Shown here: positions 54,184 through 59,050 of the stretch, piece after piece
How positions within the stretch are numbered: the stretch's first letter is position 1
Layout of the letters: each line of letters begins with the position of its first letter
Assembly: GCA_012523945.1 (NCBI GenBank)
Contig: JAAYSO010000057.1
Coordinates: 1 to 59,050, forward strand
Origin: Bacillota bacterium
GTDB taxonomy: Bacteria; Bacillota; Dethiobacteria; Dethiobacterales; Dethiobacteraceae
DNA length: 59,050 bases
Direction of reading: 5' to 3'
Program-made: the position numbers and the translations under genes
Notes under the pieces: model-generated
Database searches by the model: none
What the model saw: only the letters and a program-made list of their open reading frames with translations
What the model was told of the DNA's origin: nothing

Positions 54184-55740
54184 ATGGATAGTGAACAAGT
54201 AGAGAAATTTATTCAGTCAATACGGAAACAAGCAAAAGACTTGGCCGTACACTGGAAGGAATATAGCAAAAAGAAATGGCATGAGGTTTGTACAGGGACT
54301 GAAAATTATAGTTATCGCCTTAAAAAAGGTTTAAAACAAGTTAGAAGCAAAGCTTCAGAATATTTTTGCAATAGTAAACGTTTGGCGCAGGCACATAAAC
54401 GAGCAAGTTTTATGACAATAGCAGCAGCACTGACTTGCGGGATAATCATTGCCGCCGGTGTCGATGCCGGTCAACTAGAAGCACCACCTGTATATGCCGT
54501 TTATGTAGACGGGGAAGAAATCGGCTATGTGGAAAACGAGGAAGCAGTTTTTGCCTGTTTGGAAAATCTACAAACAGAAGCGGCGCGAAAATTAAAGGCT
54601 GACGAAGTTGCACCTAAACAAGTGGTGGAGGTAGTAGCAACGGAAAAACCAGAGGCGGAAACAGATGAGGAAGCTGTGAAGGCAGTTCTGGCCGAACGCT
54701 TGGAGTTTGCACGTTATGCTTACACCATTATGGTCAATGATCGTCCAACCTTAACTGTAGCAACTTTGGAAGATTATGAAACTGTGATCGAAAGTTTAAA
54801 AAAGGCATACGTTACTGACGAGGATGCTACAGTGCAGGCAGTAGTTTTAAAAGATAATGTAGAAGCCAGATTAACTTTAGTTGATAATCCCAGTAAAATT
54901 TATTCGGCGGATAAAGCAGCGGAAATTCTCAAAACCGGTACTGATAAACGGGAAGTATATCTTGTCAGCCGTGGAGATTCCCTTTGGACTATTGCCCGCA
55001 ACTACAACTTAACAGTGGATGAAATCAGAGATGCTAATCCCCATCTGGCTGATCCCGATCGTTTAATGCCGGGTGATGAAATTAACTTATTGGTGGCCGA
55101 GCCGTTAGTTGATGTTTCCGTTACCGAAGAAAAGGTGGTAACAGAAAAAATCAAATATGAAACGGAATACAAAAATGACGGATCCCTGTATAAAGGCCAG
55201 ACGAAAGTACTGCAGGCCGGGGAGTATGGCGTTAAAGAAGTCACCTATAAGATTACCAAGAATAATGGCCGCGAAGTAGAAAGACAGGTTCTGGCGGAAA
55301 AAGTACTGGAAGAGCCGCGGACACAAATTGTAGCCCGGGGAACAAAACCTGTGCCGGCAGGTTCCGGAACGGGGCAGTTTTTATGGCCGGTGGCAGGCAG
55401 GGGCAGAGTTACCTCACGTTACGGCAACCGCAACGGCAGGTTCCACCGCGGGGTTGATATCGGTACCCCCACCGGCTCGGCAATTTTGGCGGCCGACAGT
55501 GGGACAGTGGTGCAAGCCGGTTGGTACGGCGCGTACGGAATCCTCGTGACTATAGATCATGGCAACGGTTATGTGACCAAGTATGCACATAACTCAAAAG
55601 CTTTAGTTTCTGTGGGACAAAAAGTGCAAAAGGGCCAGAAAATTGCCCTTTCCGGTAGTACCGGTAATTCCACAGGCCCGCACTTGCATTTTGAAGTAGT
55701 AAAAAACGGTTCTCATGTGAACCCGTTAAATTATCTCTAG
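54184..55740 (+). CDS. M23 peptidase with LysM and G5 domains (peptidoglycan endopeptidase)
   Basis: A 518-residue membrane-anchored cell-wall hydrolase. Residues 1-75 are basic and cytoplasmic; 76-94 form a transmembrane helix. LysM is at about 257-304 (YLVSRGDSLWTIARNYNLT), and a G5 domain at about 310-390 (EKIKYETEYKNDGSLYKG). The M23 catalytic domain fills 405-518. Its zinc ligands are H421 and D425 in FHRGVD, and H500-x-H502 in GPHLHFEV. It should cleave peptide cross-links of peptidoglycan outside the cell. A degenerate WalR-like repeat is at 54061-54077, and WalR often controls such hydrolases. It is monocistronic between terminators. Confidence 0.92.
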   Translation: MDSEQVEKFIQSIRKQAKDLAVHWKEYSKKKWHEVCTGTENYSYRLKKGLKQVRSKASEYFCNSKRLAQAHKRASFMTIAAALTCGIIIAAGVDAGQLEAPPVYAVYVDGEEIGYVENEEAVFACLENLQTEAARKLKADEVAPKQVVEVVATEKPEAETDEEAVKAVLAERLEFARYAYTIMVNDRPTLTVATLEDYETVIESLKKAYVTDEDATVQAVVLKDNVEARLTLVDNPSKIYSADKAAEILKTGTDKREVYLVSRGDSLWTIARNYNLTVDEIRDANPHLADPDRLMPGDEINLLVAEPLVDVSVTEEKVVTEKIKYETEYKNDGSLYKGQTKVLQAGEYGVKEVTYKITKNNGREVERQVLAEKVLEEPRTQIVARGTKPVPAGSGTGQFLWPVAGRGRVTSRYGNRNGRFHRGVDIGTPTGSAILAADSGTVVQAGWYGAYGILVTIDHGNGYVTKYAHNSKALVSVGQKVQKGQKIALSGSTGNSTGPHLHFEVVKNGSHVNPLNYL

Positions 55741-55747
55741 CAGGATA

Positions 55748-55786
55748 AACTGCCGGTCGTTAAAAATTGCGGCCGGCAGTTTTTTC
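55748..55786 (+). terminator. Terminator after the M23 peptidase gene
   Basis: AACTGCCGG pairs with CCGGCAGTT around a loop of about 16 nt, followed by TTTT. Confidence 0.88.
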
Positions 55787-55838
55787 CCTTTTTAGTGCAA
55801 AAGCAAGTCGTCATCTTGTCACCAAAAAATAAAGAGGC

Positions 55839-55871
55839 TGTAATATTAATGTAATATTGATACTTTATAAT
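55839..55871 (+). promoter_or_regulatory. WalR (YycF) box with positioned promoter
   Basis: TGTAAT-ATTAA-TGTAAT (55839-55855) is an exact WalR direct repeat (TGTWAH, 5 bp, TGTWAH). A perfect TATAAT (55866-55871) begins 10 bp after it, and the second half-site lies next to where a -35 would be, the arrangement of promoters activated by PhoB/OmpR-type regulators. walR itself lies 1.2 kb downstream. Transcription would start near 55879. Confidence 0.72.
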
Positions 55872-55878
55872 GAAATCA

Positions 55879-55939
55879 GGTTTGACCCCCTCTTTTATAT
55901 ATAAATTCTTTTACGTGGAGATTGCCACGTCTTTTTTTT
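55879..55939 (+). ncRNA. Predicted ~60-nt terminated RNA (small RNA or attenuated leader)
   Basis: Downstream of the WalR-box promoter, a hairpin ACGTGG-AGATTG-CCACGT (55913-55930) is followed by C and eight T residues (55932-55939). This gives a transcript of about 60 nt with no meaningful reading frame. It contains ACCCCCTC (55885-55892), the exact complement of GAGGGGGT in the ribosome-binding region of the next gene. It may be a trans-acting RNA or the terminated part of that gene's leader. The rest of 55940-56046 shows no clear promoter. Confidence 0.5.
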
Positions 55940-56046
55940 GCCATAAAACTACTTTCGCCTCAGAGATCTTTTCCCCGGTTGCCTGCTATTCCCAGTGAAA
56001 AGGCACCATAGTGTTTGCTACAATGAAATGCAGGGGAGGGGGTAAG

Positions 56047-56916
56047 ATGTTACCCGGAAGAGCAGTGAAAAAAAAGAAATTTCCTTTGGTTGTGCTTATT
56101 ATCTTGGCAGCCGGGGTCATAACTTTATTACTTTCCGGTGGGCAGGGCAGCATGCGCCGGTGGACTGCCGCTCGGTTGCGTAGTAATTTCCGGCAGTGGG
56201 AAGCGCTGGAGACTGACTATTTTCTCCTGCGTTATCCGGCACAGGAGGCGGCTTGGGTGCGGTGGTGGGCACAGGAGGCTGATGCAGACGCCAGGAAAGT
56301 GAATGAGATTTTTGCCTTTACGCACGAGCAAAAACCGTGGCTCGTTTTAGTACCGGACCAGGCAACAATACAAAATGTTTTCGGTTGGAGTGACAGTACA
56401 CGTGCTTTAGGAGTTTACCAGGCAGATACCATTTTACTGCTTTCCCCTGAAGCCTGGAACTGGGTGCCCCAGGAGCGGCGGATTTCCGTTTTTGCTGCGG
56501 AAAACCCTTTGTTGCATGAATATACACATTTTGTCTTAGATAATATAGCTAATGCTTTTTACCCGCGCTGGTTCAGCGAGGGAATGGCCCAGGTGCTTAC
56601 TTATCACCTGCAGGATCCTGCAGGGGTAGCAGGGGAAAGTTCGAAGGCTGTTGTTTTTCCTCTGACGGAGCTGGAAAATAATTTCGACCGGGCGGAATAC
56701 GAGGCGGCAGCTTACCGGCAAGCTTTCTGTATGGTTAATTATTTGTGGGAACTTAAGGGAACAGAAGGTATAAGAGCCCTGCTGGAGCAGCTTGCCTGCG
56801 GCAAAAATTTTGACCGGGCACTGGAGCAAGTTTATGCCCTGGAGCAAAATGAATTTTTCCGTCTGTGGCGGCAGTGGCAGGAAGAAAATCCTCACCCACT
56901 GGTCATAGATGTCTAG
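56047..56916 (+). CDS. Membrane-anchored zinc metallopeptidase-like protein (peptidase MA-like)
   Basis: A 289-residue protein with a basic N-terminus, one transmembrane helix at about 13-30 (VVLIILAAGVITLLLSG) and an extracellular domain. The zinc motif is H157-E158-x-x-H161 (HEYTH), with a third acidic ligand, E178, in WFSEGMAQ, an arrangement of gluzincins of the peptidase MA group. This implies proteolysis at the outer membrane face, though no substrate is known. ATG 56047 is chosen for GGAGGGGG 4 bp upstream; starts at 56011 or 56023 are also in frame. It lies between the WalR box and walR, the place where walRK operons often have accessory genes. Confidence 0.8.
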   Translation: MLPGRAVKKKKFPLVVLIILAAGVITLLLSGGQGSMRRWTAARLRSNFRQWEALETDYFLLRYPAQEAAWVRWWAQEADADARKVNEIFAFTHEQKPWLVLVPDQATIQNVFGWSDSTRALGVYQADTILLLSPEAWNWVPQERRISVFAAENPLLHEYTHFVLDNIANAFYPRWFSEGMAQVLTYHLQDPAGVAGESSKAVVFPLTELENNFDRAEYEAAAYRQAFCMVNYLWELKGTEGIRALLEQLACGKNFDRALEQVYALEQNEFFRLWRQWQEENPHPLVIDV

Positions 56917-56919
56917 AAG

Positions 56920-56942
56920 CGTGCCTGTACGGGCACGTTTTT
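56920..56942 (+). terminator. Terminator before walR
   Basis: CGTGCC and GGCACG form a hairpin with a 6-nt loop, followed by five T residues, between the metallopeptidase gene and walR. The 140 bp beyond show no unambiguous promoter. Confidence 0.75.
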
Positions 56943-57080
56943 GCTATATAGTAGAGTCGGCTCCTGCCTTTGATGGAAAACGGGAAGAACTTATTAACAT
57001 AATTCAAAGGTACTGGTTTAGCAGGAAACAGGCAAAGAAAAACGAAGTAATACACAGCAAATTTTAACGAGGTGTATACT

Positions 57081-57782
57081 TTGGCACGGGGAACGCTTTT
57101 AGTTGTAGATGATGAGAAACCGATTGCTGAGATTCTGCGGTATAATTTGGAGCGGGAAGGTTATACGGTGGTTGTGGCTTATGACGGTGAGGAAGCTTTG
57201 CGACTGACAAAAAGCTGTAAACCGGATTTAATACTGCTCGATATTATGCTACCGAAAAAAGACGGTTTTGCCGTCTGCCGCGAGATCAGGCAGATTAGTA
57301 ATGTGCCAATTATTATGTTGACTGCCAAAGATACAGAATTAGATAAGGTCCTGGGATTGGAACTGGGTGCCGATGATTATGTCACAAAACCTTTTTCTGC
57401 CCGGGAAGTGGTGGCGCGGGTAAAAGCCCTTTTGCGCAGGGCCGTGCAGCCCAGGGTGGAAGAAATGGGTGAAATTCTCACTTGCCAGGATTTAGTAGTG
57501 GATACGGGCCGGATGGAAGTAACGGTTAATAAGAAGACAATTGATTTGACATACCGGGAGTACTTGCTGCTGACATATTTAATGCGTCATGCCGGTTATG
57601 TCATCAGCAGGGAGAAATTGTTGGCAGAAGTATGGGGTTATGATTTTTACGGAGACGAACGAACTGTTGATGTGGCCATTCGTCGCTTACGTGAAAAGAT
57701 TGAGCCAAATCCCAGTGAGCCCCGTTATATTTTAACGAAGCGGGGAGCAGGTTACTTGATGGGAAAGGGTAGAAATGTTTAA
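57081..57782 (+). CDS. walR: Response regulator WalR (YycF)
   Basis: A 233-residue OmpR/PhoB-type regulator. The receiver domain has the acidic pair VVDDE, phosphorylated Asp54 in LILLDIMLP, the Thr in IIMLTAKD and the Lys in YVTKPF. The C-terminal winged helix has LTYREYLLLTYLMRH and DERTVDVAIRRLREKIE. The start is TTG 57081 with GAGGTG 6 bp before; a GTG at 57072 overlaps that site. It overlaps walK by 8 bp. WalR controls cell-wall hydrolase genes in Firmicutes, and candidate boxes occur in this window. Confidence 0.93.
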   Translation: MARGTLLVVDDEKPIAEILRYNLEREGYTVVVAYDGEEALRLTKSCKPDLILLDIMLPKKDGFAVCREIRQISNVPIIMLTAKDTELDKVLGLELGADDYVTKPFSAREVVARVKALLRRAVQPRVEEMGEILTCQDLVVDTGRMEVTVNKKTIDLTYREYLLLTYLMRHAGYVISREKLLAEVWGYDFYGDERTVDVAIRRLREKIEPNPSEPRYILTKRGAGYLMGKGRNV

Positions 57783-59050
57783 AAGTGTACAATGGAAACT
57801 GGTTATTATTTATACACTCATTATTCTGTTTGCCATGCAGTTTTTTGTTGTTTTTCTTTCCCAGGCGCTGGAAGATTATTATTTAGATACGTTTGCCGAA
57901 AATATGGAGTCGCAAGGGCTGCTTTTAGTTAATTTTTTGGAACGTTATCTTACTAATGCGGAAGAACCTGAAGTAATAGATAATTTGGTTTTTGAGTATT
58001 CCCGTTATGCTGATAATATGGACATTATTGTCTTGGATGCTTTTGGGCGCGTTATCTCTTCCTCCACGCAAGAGTACCAGCTGCGTGGCCAGCGTATTAT
58101 CCAGCAGGAAATAACACGGGCCCTGACAGGCCGTCGCAGTGAAGCCGTCCGTTTGGATCCGGAAACAAATGAGCGCATGAAATATTTAGCGCTGCCTGTA
58201 CAGAGCGGGGGAAAAAATTTAGGTGTTGTCTATCTGATTGGTTCTTTGGAACCGCTTTACCAGATCATCCTGGAATTAAAATTTATTTTCCTTACCGGAG
58301 CTATTCTGGTTATTGGGGTAACAGTACTTTTAAGCTTGCTGCTGGCCAGAACCATTACCGTCCCCATTCAGGAAGTAACTGCAAAGGCCAGGCAAATTGC
58401 CCATGGCGACTTTCGCCAGCGGATTGCCATCCGCTCGCAAGATGAAATTGGCAATTTGGGGGATATGTTTAATTATTTGTCGCAGCAACTGGATAGCACC
58501 CTGCGGGAGATTTCCTCGGAAAAAAGTAAAGTAGAAGCAATTTTGCAAAATATGGCGGATGGTATTGTGGCTTTGGGAAGTGACGGTCAAATTTTGCATT
58601 TCAACCCGGCAGCGCGGAAATTGCTGCATCTTGCCCCGGGGCAGGAGCCGACGCCGGAAGTATTAAATCCACTGCTGCAGGCAGTGGATCTTAATGAAAT
58701 TATGTTAACGGGCAGGCAGGAAAGGCGAGAAATTGAAATTACTTCCAAACACCAAATTATTTTGGCTTACTATGTTCCCTTTCAAACACAGGATACTGCT
58801 GAGACTGCAGATCTTTCCGGAGTCTTGATTGTTCTGCATGATGTGACGAAAGAAAGAGAGCTTGCCCGTATACAAAGAGAATTTGTGGCCAACGTCTCGC
58901 ATGAATTACGGACTCCTTTAACCACCTTAAAAAGTTATACAGAGACTCTTTTGGCCGGTGCCATGGCGCAGCCGGATGTTTGCAAATCATTTCTTTCCAC
59001 CATGGAAAATGAAATTGAACGGATGGTACGGCTGGTAAAGGACTTATTGG
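57775..59050 (+). CDS. walK: Sensor histidine kinase WalK (YycG), cut by the window end
   Basis: The first 425 residues of a membrane sensor kinase; the end lies beyond the window. Transmembrane helices are at about 8-30 and 165-190, with an extracellular sensor domain between. A HAMP domain follows (about 190-240, ARTITVPIQEVTAKARQIAHGDF), then a PAS domain (about 250-365, ILQNMADGIVALGSDGQILHFNPAA). The histidine box is FVANVSHELRTPLTTLKSY with phosphorylated His376. The ATPase domain is outside the window. ATG 57775 overlaps walR by 8 bp. Confidence 0.95.
   Translation, partial: MFKSVQWKLVIIYTLIILFAMQFFVVFLSQALEDYYLDTFAENMESQGLLLVNFLERYLTNAEEPEVIDNLVFEYSRYADNMDIIVLDAFGRVISSSTQEYQLRGQRIIQQEITRALTGRRSEAVRLDPETNERMKYLALPVQSGGKNLGVVYLIGSLEPLYQIILELKFIFLTGAILVIGVTVLLSLLLARTITVPIQEVTAKARQIAHGDFRQRIAIRSQDEIGNLGDMFNYLSQQLDSTLREISSEKSKVEAILQNMADGIVALGSDGQILHFNPAARKLLHLAPGQEPTPEVLNPLLQAVDLNEIMLTGRQERREIEITSKHQIILAYYVPFQTQDTAETADLSGVLIVLHDVTKERELARIQREFVANVSHELRTPLTTLKSYTETLLAGAMAQPDVCKSFLSTMENEIERMVRLVKDLL

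Overview
This is the chromosomal replication-origin region of a low-to-moderate GC, Gram-positive, probably anaerobic and spore-forming member of the Clostridia (a Peptococcales-like lineage is my best guess; the species cannot be read from the sequence). The signs are the canonical Firmicute block rpmH-rnpA-yidD-yidC-jag-mnmE-mnmG-rsmG-noc-soj-spo0J, with dnaA-dnaN-recF-gyrB-gyrA running the other way. There are also a sporulation protein of the YyaC family, a WalRK two-component system, and a flavin/iron-sulfur NADH oxidoreductase of the type found in anaerobes. Transcription diverges at about 33-35 kb: almost everything left of it lies on the minus strand and almost everything right of it on the plus strand, as expected for two replichores leaving oriC. 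No phage, insertion sequence or CRISPR array was seen.

Left arm, from the window edge towards the origin. It begins with a metallo-beta-lactamase hydrolase, then metY-metX (O-acetylhomoserine route to homocysteine) behind a complete SAM-I riboswitch with its terminator. Two plus-strand aminotransferase genes follow (serC, aspartate aminotransferase). Next is a four-gene operon: a stand-alone Lrp-type ligand-binding domain, a NuoE-like protein, a NuoF-like protein, and a 1166-residue fusion of a NuoG-like iron-sulfur/molybdopterin-fold protein with a GltD/NfnB-like flavoprotein. After that come thiI with its cysteine desulfurase, a cyclophilin, and two exported cell-surface proteins (an Ig-like-repeat protein and a repeat/SH3/glucosaminidase protein). 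A closely packed series then runs dnaN-recF-dciA-remB-gyrB-gyrA-flavoprotein-apgM-thrC-oligopeptidase up to a terminator. It places replication genes and threonine synthesis in one apparent transcription unit. The phosphoglycerate-mutase-like gene overlapping thrC may encode the homoserine kinase.

Origin. DnaA boxes lie on both sides of dnaA: seven upstream, in the rpmH-dnaA gap, and several downstream, in the dnaA-dnaN gap, where a DnaA-trio-like TAG/TAA run and an AT-rich stretch suggest the unwinding site. This looks like a bipartite Bacillus-type oriC. Two perfect parS sites lie just after spo0J, and a near-perfect Noc-binding sequence lies farther right.

Right arm. The ribosome/RNA-modification block and chromosome-segregation genes are followed by a DUF554 membrane protein, a DUF4446 protein, a lipid kinase, yyaC (minus strand, with a forespore-sigma-like promoter), a CvpA-like protein, adk, a DUF951 protein, the rpsF-ssb-rpsR cluster with a structured leader, rplI, a LonC-type protease, dnaB, tRNA-Lys and tRNA-Glu, an M23/LysM/G5 peptidoglycan hydrolase, a peptidase-MA-like membrane protein, walR, and walK running off the window.

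The most interesting unexplained signal is at 55839-55939. A textbook WalR box sits 10 bp upstream of a TATAAT, followed after about 60 nt by a strong terminator. The tiny predicted RNA carries a C-rich element perfectly complementary to the Shine-Dalgarno of the next gene. Domain calls come from reading motifs by eye, with no database search.
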